64,000 nt of DNA from Anabaena minutissima FACHB-250 (GTDB lineage Bacteria > Cyanobacteriota > Cyanobacteriia > Cyanobacteriales > Nostocaceae). The notes beneath the pieces were generated by a model, which had not been told where the DNA came from, did not search any database, and saw only the letters and a program-made list of their open reading frames with translations. Positions 15,359-24,574 of the stretch are shown here, in pieces (the first letter of the stretch is position 1; the number at the start of each line of letters is the position of its first letter). The stretch is from the NCBI RefSeq assembly GCF_014697125.1, contig NZ_JACJRG010000015.1, positions 62,001 to 126,000 on the forward strand. Reading direction: 5' to 3'. The position numbers were made by a program, and so were the translations under genes.

Positions 15359-18271
15359 ATGGCAGCAAGTATAGAAGATTACCTTGAAACATATCAACAG
15401 GCTTATACAGCCTACGCGCAACAAAATTATGAAGTTGCCGCTACTTTAGTTGATAAGGTGGTGCAAAATGTCCCAGATGACCCTAACTCCCATTTATTGC
15501 GGGGTCACATCTACTATGTTTTGCAGCAATACGATATAGCCGAAGTAGAATATCAAAAAGTTTTGCAGTTGACTGATGACTTAGAACTTATTAGTGCCGC
15601 GCACAAGAGTTTAGAAAATATCAGCCAATATCAAAAGCTTATAGCAGAGCAAGTTGAGCATCAAGAAGCAATTGATCTGACAAGTACATCTGATTTACTA
15701 GAACTTGAGACATCAGAATTAGAAGATTTAGGAACAGTAGATAACTTTGATATCAATAGCTTTGATTTGGATGACTTGGAAACGAACCAAGCAATGGTCA
15801 ATACAGCAGAAATTGCGTTGGATAATCCATTTGAAATTCCCACAGATAGTTTTTCATTGTCACCAGCGTCAGAATCTACACTACCTTTGAGTGATGATCC
15901 TTTTGCCCTGCATGAGCAATCAAGTGAGCAAGGATTAAATACTACCGATAAAGAAGATTCTGGAGAATTAGATTTACCTGTTTTCTGGGAAGAAGATTCC
16001 TCAGAAGATAGCTTTGAACAGCTACAGATTGAGCCTAATTTTTTAGACATTGGTACAGATTCCCAAATTGATAATGACAATAGTATTGATTCACCATTTG
16101 GGAAATTTGAGACACCAAACAACCTGAATGGACAATATACGGCTGCTGAATTCCTCCAAAATGAAGAGGCGGAAGCAGCAAATAGTTTAGATTCGGAATT
16201 GAGCAGTAAGAGCCAATTAATTGAGGATTTAGCATCGGGTAAGGAGGAAATAAATAATAGCTCCATACCATCGGATACTCCTCTAAGTGGTGATGAAAAT
16301 TATAGCTCTCAAGCTGAATCAAGTAACTGGTTACAAACAATAGCTGAACAAGAGGAATTATTAGATACTCCTTCCGAAGAGAATGGCAATTTTGCTTTAG
16401 CAGAAAAGCCGTATCCAGAGGTAGCTAAACAAGAGATTCAAAGCTTTGATGTCGATGAAAGTTTCGATTTTGAAGCATTTGAATCAGCTTTTGGTTCAGA
16501 AAGTATGACGGATGATGAGGATACAAATAGCATCCTCAATAAAGACAATTCCAAGAGTAATATAGAATTTCTAGACGACTTTGATGAGTTTGATGATTTA
16601 GGAAATATTCCTGGGTTTGACTTATCAGATGCAGATTCTAGCTTTAGTGATGTGATGCTTTCCAGTTCCACAGAAATTGGTAGCATTCCCCAGAATAAAG
16701 TTGTAGAACCTAGCAGCAATGCTAGTAGTGACGATCGCGATGAAGAACTATTTAGCATTACTGGTTCTCAAGAGTCAGTACCAATCTTTACCCAAACAGA
16801 TGTTGCCACAGTAGAACCTCAAGTCAACGTCGAACAAGGTTGGTTAGCCCCATTAGAAAACGCTAACCTAGACACAAAACCTTGGTTAGTAGCTGGAACT
16901 GTGGGTATTTTCTCAGCTTTGGTAGTAGCAACAGTCAGCTTTACATCCACCAGCTTTTCTCCACCCCAGCAACGGGAAACAGTGCGGAATACTGGTTGGG
17001 CAATGTCACTAGCAGCAGGGATTACAGGTTTTGCTACAGCTGCATTTATGGGTACTTTGACCCTCAAACAAGTTCGCCGCACTACCAAGGATTTGCAAGC
17101 GCAATTTGATGCTGTGCGTCAAGGCAATCTGAATGTGCAAGCTACGGTGTATTCCGAAGATGAACTGGGGCAATTATCAGCTGGTTTTAACGAAATGGCG
17201 CGGGTAATTTTTACTACCACCCATGAAGCCCAACGCAAAGCTGATGAACAAGAAGAAGCCAAAGAAAACCTGCAACGCCAAGTAATTCGTCTCTTGGACG
17301 ATGTGGAAGGGGCAGCGAGAGGAGATTTAACCGTACAGGCAGAAGTGACAGCCGACGTATTGGGAGCAGTTGCTGATGCCTTTAACCTGACAATCCAAAA
17401 CCTGCGGGATATCGTACAACAGGTGACAGTCGCGGCTAAAGAAGTGACAAAAGGTGCAACTAACTCCGAAACCTTTGCTACAGCACTGTCTAGCGATGCT
17501 TTGCGCCAAGCCGAAGAGTTGGCTGTCACCTTAAATTCTGTGCAGGTGATGACTGACTCAATTCAACGGGTGGCAGAAGCCGCAAGGGAAGCGGAAGCTG
17601 TAGCCCGTGATGCTAGTGCGATCGCTCTCAAAGGTGGTGAAGCAGTAGAAAACACCGTGGCGGGGATTTTAGAAATTCGGGAAACTGTCGCCGAAACTAC
17701 CCGCAAGGTGAAACGACTAGCAGAATCTTCCCAGGAAATTTCTAAGATTGTGGCGTTAATTTCTCAGATTGCCTCCCGTACTAACTTACTAGCACTTAAC
17801 GCCAGTATTGAAGCAGCACGGGCAGGAGAAGCTGGACGCGGATTTGCAATTGTGGCAGATGAAGTCCGGCAGTTGGCAGATAAATCAGCCAAATCCTTAA
17901 AAGAAATTGAGCAAATCGTCATGCAAATCCAAAGCGAAACCGGCTCAGTTATGACCGCAATGGAAGAAGGTACACAACAGGTAATTAAAGGCACAAAACT
18001 GGCAGAAGAAGCCAAGCGATCGCTTGAAAATATCATCCAAGTGGCAAATCGCATTGATAGCCTAGTGCGCTCAATTACCAGCGATACCGTAGAACAAACG
18101 GAAACCTCCCGTGCCGTCGCTCACGTAATGCAATCTGTAGAACTCACAGCCCAAGAAACGTCCCAAGAAGCACAACGAGTTTCCGGCGCACTGCAAAACT
18201 TAGTCGGTGTGTCCCGCGACTTGATTTCTTCCGTAGAACGTTTCCGCGTGGAAACTATGGAAACAAGGTAA
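15359..18271 (+). CDS. hmpD: HmpD, methyl-accepting chemotaxis protein with TPR-like N-terminus
   Basis: 970 residues from the ATG at 15359, which follows GGGAGGGAGG; the frame is open to a TTG at 15299 inside hmpC, less likely. Order: TPR-like helices (about 1-90), a long acidic Ser/Asp/Glu-rich linker (about 95-500), two hydrophobic segments (about 507-530 and 545-568), a HAMP domain, then the MCP signalling domain with the hairpin tip I-A-S-R-T-N-L-L-A-L-N-A-S-I-E-A-A-R-A-G at about 803-822. There is no periplasmic sensor domain between the membrane segments (only about 15 residues), so input is probably cytoplasmic. Pil-type/Hmp receptor that forms the array with HmpC and HmpE. Confidence 0.93.
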   Translation: MAASIEDYLETYQQAYTAYAQQNYEVAATLVDKVVQNVPDDPNSHLLRGHIYYVLQQYDIAEVEYQKVLQLTDDLELISAAHKSLENISQYQKLIAEQVEHQEAIDLTSTSDLLELETSELEDLGTVDNFDINSFDLDDLETNQAMVNTAEIALDNPFEIPTDSFSLSPASESTLPLSDDPFALHEQSSEQGLNTTDKEDSGELDLPVFWEEDSSEDSFEQLQIEPNFLDIGTDSQIDNDNSIDSPFGKFETPNNLNGQYTAAEFLQNEEAEAANSLDSELSSKSQLIEDLASGKEEINNSSIPSDTPLSGDENYSSQAESSNWLQTIAEQEELLDTPSEENGNFALAEKPYPEVAKQEIQSFDVDESFDFEAFESAFGSESMTDDEDTNSILNKDNSKSNIEFLDDFDEFDDLGNIPGFDLSDADSSFSDVMLSSSTEIGSIPQNKVVEPSSNASSDDRDEELFSITGSQESVPIFTQTDVATVEPQVNVEQGWLAPLENANLDTKPWLVAGTVGIFSALVVATVSFTSTSFSPPQQRETVRNTGWAMSLAAGITGFATAAFMGTLTLKQVRRTTKDLQAQFDAVRQGNLNVQATVYSEDELGQLSAGFNEMARVIFTTTHEAQRKADEQEEAKENLQRQVIRLLDDVEGAARGDLTVQAEVTADVLGAVADAFNLTIQNLRDIVQQVTVAAKEVTKGATNSETFATALSSDALRQAEELAVTLNSVQVMTDSIQRVAEAAREAEAVARDASAIALKGGEAVENTVAGILEIRETVAETTRKVKRLAESSQEISKIVALISQIASRTNLLALNASIEAARAGEAGRGFAIVADEVRQLADKSAKSLKEIEQIVMQIQSETGSVMTAMEEGTQQVIKGTKLAEEAKRSLENIIQVANRIDSLVRSITSDTVEQTETSRAVAHVMQSVELTAQETSQEAQRVSGALQNLVGVSRDLISSVERFRVETMETR

Positions 18272-18280
18272 TTAGTCAAT

Positions 18281-18385
18281 AGTCCCAAGTCCCAAGTTCA
18301 AAGTTTACATAATTGGCTAATGACTAATGACTGATGACTGATGACTGATAACTCATGACTATTGACTATTGACTATTGACTAAAA
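18281..18385. repeat. Heptad tandem repeat between hmpD and hmpE
   Basis: A run of related heptads (TAATGAC, TGATGAC, TATTGAC and variants), about ten units, fills most of the 118-base gap. It ends only a few bases before the hmpE ATG, so it occupies the place of its ribosome-binding site; no Shine-Dalgarno sequence is evident. Confidence 0.85.
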
Positions 18386-18389
18386 AACT

Positions 18390-21300
18390 ATGCTGCCGGA
18401 ACAACAACAGAGGATATTAGGTTACTTTATTGAAGAAGCTAGAGACCACCTCAACACTATTGAGCAAGGGTTACTCAATCTTCAAAGTACCTTGAACGAC
18501 CCGGAACTGATTAACGAAGTTTTTCGGGCGGCTCACTCCATTAAAGGTGGTGCAGCAATGCTAGGACTGACTAGCATTCAGCATACCTCCCATCGTCTGG
18601 AAGATTGTTTCAAAGTTCTTAAAGAGAATCCAATTCAGGTTGACCAAAAACTAGAGTCTTTATTTCTGGGAGTGTCTGATACCCTCAAAGCACTTTTAGA
18701 GCAGTTAAGCGCACCCTTTGGTTTATCAGAAGAAACGGCTAATACCTTGATGTCAGAGACAGAGCCTGTATTTCAATGGCTAAATCAGCATCTGGAACTA
18801 TTAGTGCAACAAGGTGGTAATGGCACGGTAGAAACATCTACTTTCGGCCAACCAACGTCAACAGACAGTGTAACAACACTCACAGAAATATTTTTCCGGC
18901 AGGATGTACCGACTCCCACAGAAAACACGGCAAAATATCAAGAAGCTAGTACACCAGTCACAACAACAGCAAACGATCATTGGGGTGAGTTTCAAACCCA
19001 CGTGCTACAAACACTGCGGGAAATGTTGCAACTGTTTAAGCAGAAAGCAACACCAGAATCTCGTCAAAATCTTCAACAATGCTGTAACCAGTTAGTCAAA
19101 CTAGGTCAAACTTGGAATTTGCCTAATTGGTGTAATTTGAGTAAAGCCGCAGCTACCGCTATTGGTAATTCTGAAAATAGCTATCTCACTTTAGCTAAGA
19201 TTGTCATCACTGAAATTAAAAAAGCTCAAGAGTTAGTGCTGCAAGGTAGAGAACTTGAGATCACAATTAGCCAGCAATTAGAATCTCTTTGGGGTTTTCC
19301 AGAAACTGCATTGCTCGAAGTAGCTCAAGATTTACTAGGCGATGTACCATCTACGGTGACACAATCATTAACTGCACCAGCATCTAGCAAATCTTACGAC
19401 AATATTCATGAAGTATTGTCTGCAAAAACTGGAGAATTGCCAACAGATAGCATAACTAGTTTAAATGAGGTCTCTGAGCAACTTGATCTCCAGACAGATA
19501 CTCAAGTAACTACGGAAAAAACTGCGGCTGAACACGACATTAACACTAATCTGTTCTTGGAAAGTCAAGAGCGTCCATTTATTCATGCTGCAAATATAGA
19601 CAATCATGGACCAGAGGTAGGATTAGCTGAGTTAAATACCTTGGCTGATTTATTTGAAGGTGAAACACAAGAACTAGATGAAACTTGGCAGCACGAAGAA
19701 ATTATAGAAAATCGAGATAATAGTGAAATAGAAGTAGAAATCAACGAAACTATTATTCAAGACATTGATAGCGATTTAGCAGATTTTCTGTCACTTGATG
19801 GCAATGCTAATCAATCTCCAACTAGTACAGATAAAATAGAGAATTTAGGTTTATTATTTGGTGATATTTTCACAGATAAAGAGAAATCACCAGAGAATGT
19901 TAATAATACTAGTGAAATAATCCAAGAAAATCTACATACTACTGAAATACAGGAATTACCTGATATTTTAGAAGAGTTTTTGAACATAACAGATGATCAA
20001 AATACGTTTTCAACTAGCGCAATAAATCAACTAGAAAATGAACCTGCTAGTAGTTTTGCAGAAATCAACAAATCATCAAATAGTTTCGATGATTTATTCC
20101 TAGATCAAGATTTAAATACAAATACCTTAGAGGAAGTTAAACTTCATCAGCATTCTGTAAAAAATCTAAATGGTTTAACAGAAGATTTAAGGTTAAATAA
20201 TCTATTTGAGGATTTAGATGAAAATCACCAAGTATCTACAGGTGAACTAGAAAGTAGTAATTTATTTGATGAACAGCCTATAACTGTTTTTGAGTTTGTC
20301 GCCCCTGAAGAAAATTTGGGTGAATTTTGTAACCAAGAAACGCCAGTAAAAACAGATGAATTATTAGATTCTGCGGTTGAAAATGATATAGCGAAAGAGT
20401 TACAGGAAAGTTTATTGGCTGCGGCGGAGTCTGGTGAAATTTTCCGCAATAGTGAAGAGTCTATAACTTCTGGGTTAGAAAATTTTGATTTGGAAGACTT
20501 GAATACAACTTTTTTCCAGTCAGAAGAGGAGTTAGATTTAATATTAGAATCAGATACTGATGAGAATTTGTTTGCAGAGTTAGCAAGCAATGACTCTATC
20601 ACTACTCCTAGTGTGGGCGATCGCAAAATTTATGCCGCAGAAATACAAGAATTATCACAAACCCCAGAAACTTTAGATTTTATACCGGAATTTACTAATC
20701 AGCTACCAGAAACATCGTCTGTGGATGCTCAACTATCATTTGCAGCATTCGCCGTTGATTTATTCAATGACAACGACGAAAACGATGCTGAAAAATCATT
20801 GGGAAATACAGATAATACGGATGATGATTTGTTTGCTTCAACAACTGATTTAAGTTTATCAGAGGAGGAAAATTTAGAAGTTCCAGCTAACATTTCTATG
20901 GGTGTAGAAGGAGATGGCGAGCTTTTAGATACTGATGAACATAGTGAATTTAGTTTGACTGATAATTTACTAGCAATAACAAATGAGCTACCAACAACTA
21001 ATCTGGAAGAATGGGCTATTCCAATCAGTCAATTAACAGATATTGTCATCGAAGATGTCACTAGTAATGATAGTAAAATTTTAGATGCAGCAGGTGAAGA
21101 AACTAGCGAATTAGACTTTGCTGAATATTTACTGGTGACAACCGATAGTGAGTTGACACAGACGACTATTCCAGACTTCACAAAGAGCGATCGCCTGGAA
21201 CTGGGTGAACAGTCGTTAGAGTCGATATCTGAGGAAACTGGCGACTTAGATTTTGGGGAGTTGACACAGACGACAGTTCCAGACTTTGCACAGAGCGATC

Positions 21301-24300
21301 GCCTGGAATTGGATGAGCAGTCGTTAGAGTCAATATCGGAAGAAATCGGCAACTTAGATTTTGGGGAGAGCGATCGCCTGGAATTGGGTGAACAGTCGTT
21401 AGAGTCAATATCTGAGGAAACCGGCGACTTAGATTTTGGGGAGTTGACACAGACAACTATTCAAGACTTTGCACAGAGCGATCGCCTGGAATTGGGTGAG
21501 CAGTCGCTAGAGTCAATATTGGAAGAAACTGGCGACTTACATTTTGGAGAGAGCGATCGCCTCGAACTGGATGAACAGTCGTTAGAGTCGATATCTGAGG
21601 AAACTGGCGACTTAGATTTTGGGGAGTTGACACAGACGACTATTCCAGACTTCACAAAGAGCGATCGCCTCGAACTGGGTGAACAATCGTTAGAGTCAAT
21701 ATCGGAAGAAACCGGCGACTTAGATTTTGGGGAGTTGACACAGACAACTATTCAAGACTTTGCACAGAGCGATCGCCTCGAACTTAGTGAACAGTCGTTA
21801 GAGTCGATATCTGAGGAAACTGGCGACTTAGATTTTGGGGAGTTGACACAGACGACAGTTCCAGACTTCACAAAGAGCGATCGCCTCGAACTGGATGAAC
21901 AGTCGTTAGAGTCAATATCTGAGGAAACCGGCGACTTGGATTTTGGGGAGTTGACACAGACGACAGTTCCAGACTTCACAAAGAGCGATCGCCTGGAATT
22001 GGGTGAGCAGTCGCTAGAGTCAATATTGGAAGAAACTGGCGACTTAGATTTTGGGGAGTTGGCGATAGAGTTTCAGTTAACAGATGTTAGCAGCGAGTTA
22101 ACTAATGAAAATTCAGAAACTAGCTGTGAGTTAATACTCAATGAAATCACAGCAGATATTGAAGAAATAAATACTTTTGCATTACCACTAGAAACAGACA
22201 CCAATAGCCAAGATGAGTTTGCTGATTTAGAAGCATTACTAGAATTAGAATTATCACCAAGTAATGATGTTAGTTCTATACAAGAAGATGACTTTGCGGA
22301 TCTAGAGGCATTGCTGGGTGAGGAAAATAGTCAAACAACACTAGAGGAAAAGCAACCAGCAGTAATTACACCTGCTACACCAAAATTTACCCCAACTACT
22401 AGCAAACAAGTTTCATCTCCAGTCCTAAAAGATGAATTTAGTGATCTCGAAAAATTGCTAGCAGAAGCCGATCAAACTATATCTCAGTCAACATCAGTAA
22501 AACAGACTACAGCAAAACTTCAACGTTCTTCTATTCGTCGTCAGGCGAAATTTGAAGAAACAATGAAAGTTCCAGTCAAGCAGCTGGACGATATGAATAA
22601 CTTGGTGGGTGAATTGGTAGTTAATCGCAACACCTTGGAGCAGGATCACGAAAGGTTGCGACAGTCCCTAGATAATTTACTAGTTCAGGTGCAACAGCTC
22701 TCAGATGTGGGAGCGAGAATGCAAGAATTGTATGAGCGATCGCTATTGGAAGCATCTTTGTTAGCTAGTCGCAAAACTAGGGAAATTCCCTTAATCATTC
22801 ATGACTCCAATGCTGATCGGGGTTTTAGCGAATTAGAAATGGATCGCTTTACTCCCTTCCATACACTCTCTCAAGAAATGATTGAATTGATTGTCAGAGT
22901 ACGTGAGTCGGCTAGTGACATTGATTTTGTGACAGAAGAAACCGAGCGAGTAGCACGACAGTTCCGTCAGGTAACAACTCAGTTGCAAGAAGGACTTACA
23001 CGCGCTCGCATGGTTCCCTTCTCCCAAACAATTGATCGCTTGCGGCGCGGGGTGCGGGACAATGCCATCAAATGTGGTAAACAAGTTGAGTTGATGATTG
23101 AAGGTGGTGATACCTTAATTGACAAGATGATTTTGGATCATCTCACCGACCCGTTGACGCATATGCTCAACAATGCGATCGCTCACGGGATTGAAACACC
23201 AGATATCAGACAAGCTGCGGGTAAAGCACCTGTGGGAATTATTACTATCCGCGCTTTCCACCAGGGTAATCAAACGGTGATTTCCGTAGGTGATGACGGG
23301 GCTGGTATTGATACAGAAAAGATTAAACCCTTAGCAGTGAAGCGAGGCATAATCACACCAACACAAGCAAAAACTATTTCCCGCCTGGAAATCTATGACC
23401 TATTATTCCAAGCCGGGTTTAGTACCAAAGATGAAGCCGATGAAATTTCTGGTCGTGGTGTCGGGATGGATGTGGTGCGCTCAGAAATTAGCGAAATTCG
23501 CGGCATAGTCAATACAGATTCTACTCTCGGTAAAGGCACAACTTTTACTATTCGTTTGCCACTCACCTTAAGTATTTGTAAGGCTCTGTGTTGTGTCTCT
23601 GATAAAGCGAGGATTGCCTTCCCGATGGATGGTGTTGAGGATACTCTAGATATTCCTAGCAAAAATATCCAAAAAAATGCCGATGGACAATCATTTATTT
23701 ACTGGCGCGATACAATCCTACCATTCCGTCCCCTCAAGGAACTATTAACCTTCAATCGTCAACTTAGTCGCGGTAGTGTTTACGGCGGTAACAGAGATGA
23801 TGATATGATTTCCGTCGTCGTCGTGCGATCGGGAAATAACCTGTTGGCTCTCCAGATTGACCTAGTGTTGAGTGAGCAGGAAATTGTGATCAAGCAATTT
23901 GAAAGTCCAGCACCGAAACCCATTGGTGTAGCTGGTGCTACTGTCTTGGGTGATGGTCGCATCATGCCTATTGCTGACGTATTAGAGCTAATTGATATCT
24001 TTCAAGGAAGGATGTCCAAACATAATGGCAATACTCTTTGGCAACAAGCCGTTCCTCCCAGTCTGCCAGAGCCTCTACCTGAGAAGATTGATCCGACTGT
24101 ACTTATTGTTGATGACTCAATTACAGTCCGAGAATTGCTATCTCTCACCTTTAATAAAGCCGGGTATAGAGTGGAACAGGCGCGAGATGGCCAGGAAGCT
24201 TGGGACAAACTCCGTTCCGGGTTGCCTTGTGATATTGTCTTCTGTGATATTGAAATGCCCCGTTGCGACGGTCTGGAATTGCTATCACGCATTCAAAAAG

Positions 24301-24482
24301 ACTCAAATCTCAACCACCTACCTATTGCTATGCTCACCTCACGGGGTGCGGATAAGCATAGACAAATGGCGATTCAGCTAGGTGCTAGTGGCTACTTTAC
24401 TAAACCCTACTTAGAAGAAGCTTTACTAGAAGCCGCCGTGCGGATGTTGAAAGGGGAGAAATTGGTAAATAGTGTTGGTTAA
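18390..24482 (+). CDS. hmpE: HmpE, giant CheA-type hybrid histidine kinase
   Basis: 2030 residues, about three times a normal CheA. Order: Hpt domain (1-115; phospho-acceptor H49 in A-A-H-S-I-K-G-G-A-A), a second helical Hpt-like bundle without that motif (about 194-290), an acidic disordered linker of more than 1000 residues, then the CheA core: dimerisation helices from about 1391 (MKVPVKQLDDMNNLVGELV), ATPase with N box at about 1590 (L-N-N-A-I-A-H-G-I-E), V-G-D-D-G-A-G-I-D and G-R-G-V-G-M-D, a CheW-like domain from about 1723, and a C-terminal receiver (from about 1905) with phospho-acceptor Asp in V-F-C-D-I-E-M-P. The linker holds the HIP1 minisatellite (933-1223), then three copies of D-x-F-x-D-L-E-x-L-L (about 1275, 1300, 1347). 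Confidence 0.94.
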   Translation: MLPEQQQRILGYFIEEARDHLNTIEQGLLNLQSTLNDPELINEVFRAAHSIKGGAAMLGLTSIQHTSHRLEDCFKVLKENPIQVDQKLESLFLGVSDTLKALLEQLSAPFGLSEETANTLMSETEPVFQWLNQHLELLVQQGGNGTVETSTFGQPTSTDSVTTLTEIFFRQDVPTPTENTAKYQEASTPVTTTANDHWGEFQTHVLQTLREMLQLFKQKATPESRQNLQQCCNQLVKLGQTWNLPNWCNLSKAAATAIGNSENSYLTLAKIVITEIKKAQELVLQGRELEITISQQLESLWGFPETALLEVAQDLLGDVPSTVTQSLTAPASSKSYDNIHEVLSAKTGELPTDSITSLNEVSEQLDLQTDTQVTTEKTAAEHDINTNLFLESQERPFIHAANIDNHGPEVGLAELNTLADLFEGETQELDETWQHEEIIENRDNSEIEVEINETIIQDIDSDLADFLSLDGNANQSPTSTDKIENLGLLFGDIFTDKEKSPENVNNTSEIIQENLHTTEIQELPDILEEFLNITDDQNTFSTSAINQLENEPASSFAEINKSSNSFDDLFLDQDLNTNTLEEVKLHQHSVKNLNGLTEDLRLNNLFEDLDENHQVSTGELESSNLFDEQPITVFEFVAPEENLGEFCNQETPVKTDELLDSAVENDIAKELQESLLAAAESGEIFRNSEESITSGLENFDLEDLNTTFFQSEEELDLILESDTDENLFAELASNDSITTPSVGDRKIYAAEIQELSQTPETLDFIPEFTNQLPETSSVDAQLSFAAFAVDLFNDNDENDAEKSLGNTDNTDDDLFASTTDLSLSEEENLEVPANISMGVEGDGELLDTDEHSEFSLTDNLLAITNELPTTNLEEWAIPISQLTDIVIEDVTSNDSKILDAAGEETSELDFAEYLLVTTDSELTQTTIPDFTKSDRLELGEQSLESISEETGDLDFGELTQTTVPDFAQSDRLELDEQSLESISEEIGNLDFGESDRLELGEQSLESISEETGDLDFGELTQTTIQDFAQSDRLELGEQSLESILEETGDLHFGESDRLELDEQSLESISEETGDLDFGELTQTTIPDFTKSDRLELGEQSLESISEETGDLDFGELTQTTIQDFAQSDRLELSEQSLESISEETGDLDFGELTQTTVPDFTKSDRLELDEQSLESISEETGDLDFGELTQTTVPDFTKSDRLELGEQSLESILEETGDLDFGELAIEFQLTDVSSELTNENSETSCELILNEITADIEEINTFALPLETDTNSQDEFADLEALLELELSPSNDVSSIQEDDFADLEALLGEENSQTTLEEKQPAVITPATPKFTPTTSKQVSSPVLKDEFSDLEKLLAEADQTISQSTSVKQTTAKLQRSSIRRQAKFEETMKVPVKQLDDMNNLVGELVVNRNTLEQDHERLRQSLDNLLVQVQQLSDVGARMQELYERSLLEASLLASRKTREIPLIIHDSNADRGFSELEMDRFTPFHTLSQEMIELIVRVRESASDIDFVTEETERVARQFRQVTTQLQEGLTRARMVPFSQTIDRLRRGVRDNAIKCGKQVELMIEGGDTLIDKMILDHLTDPLTHMLNNAIAHGIETPDIRQAAGKAPVGIITIRAFHQGNQTVISVGDDGAGIDTEKIKPLAVKRGIITPTQAKTISRLEIYDLLFQAGFSTKDEADEISGRGVGMDVVRSEISEIRGIVNTDSTLGKGTTFTIRLPLTLSICKALCCVSDKARIAFPMDGVEDTLDIPSKNIQKNADGQSFIYWRDTILPFRPLKELLTFNRQLSRGSVYGGNRDDDMISVVVVRSGNNLLALQIDLVLSEQEIVIKQFESPAPKPIGVAGATVLGDGRIMPIADVLELIDIFQGRMSKHNGNTLWQQAVPPSLPEPLPEKIDPTVLIVDDSITVRELLSLTFNKAGYRVEQARDGQEAWDKLRSGLPCDIVFCDIEMPRCDGLELLSRIQKDSNLNHLPIAMLTSRGADKHRQMAIQLGASGYFTKPYLEEALLEAAVRMLKGEKLVNSVG
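21186..22058 (+). repeat. Nine-unit HIP1-bearing minisatellite in hmpE
   Basis: Units of 108 bp (36 residues) or 75 bp (25 residues) begin at 21186, 21294, 21369, 21477, 21552, 21660, 21768, 21876 and 21984. Each starts with AGCGATCGCCT, i.e. contains the HIP1 octamer GCGATCGC, and encodes SDRLEL followed by an EQSLES-I-EE-G-LDFGE pattern; long units add E-L-T-Q-T-T-x-x-D-F-x-x. A partial unit (21147-21185) precedes the array. Order of lengths: 36, 25, 36, 25, 36, 36, 36, 36, 25. All keep the frame. Confidence 0.96.
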
Positions 24483-24507
24483 TTAACGTTTTTGACCTCT
24501 CCCCCAA

Positions 24508-24530
24508 CCCCTCTCCGGCGCAGAGAGGGG
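24508..24530. terminator. Hairpin after hmpE
   Basis: Stem CCCCTCTC / GAGAGGGG with loop CGGCGCA, 26 bases after the hmpE stop and between the convergent hmpE and metalloprotease genes. No T run follows, so it may be a repeat-type hairpin rather than a factor-independent terminator. Confidence 0.6.
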
Positions 24531-24574
24531 AGCAAGAAGTCTAGTTTTTCAATGCCCAATGCCCAATTTCCATC

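Noticed and set aside
21029..21979. Several minus-strand reading frames of 60-107 residues in the hmpE repeat region
   Set aside because: They are the antisense of the HIP1 repeat and share its periodicity; the plus-strand frame is part of a continuous CheA. No family resemblance.
22833..24381. Several 60-129-residue frames in the CheA core region
   Set aside because: Wholly within hmpE; no ribosome sites or family features.
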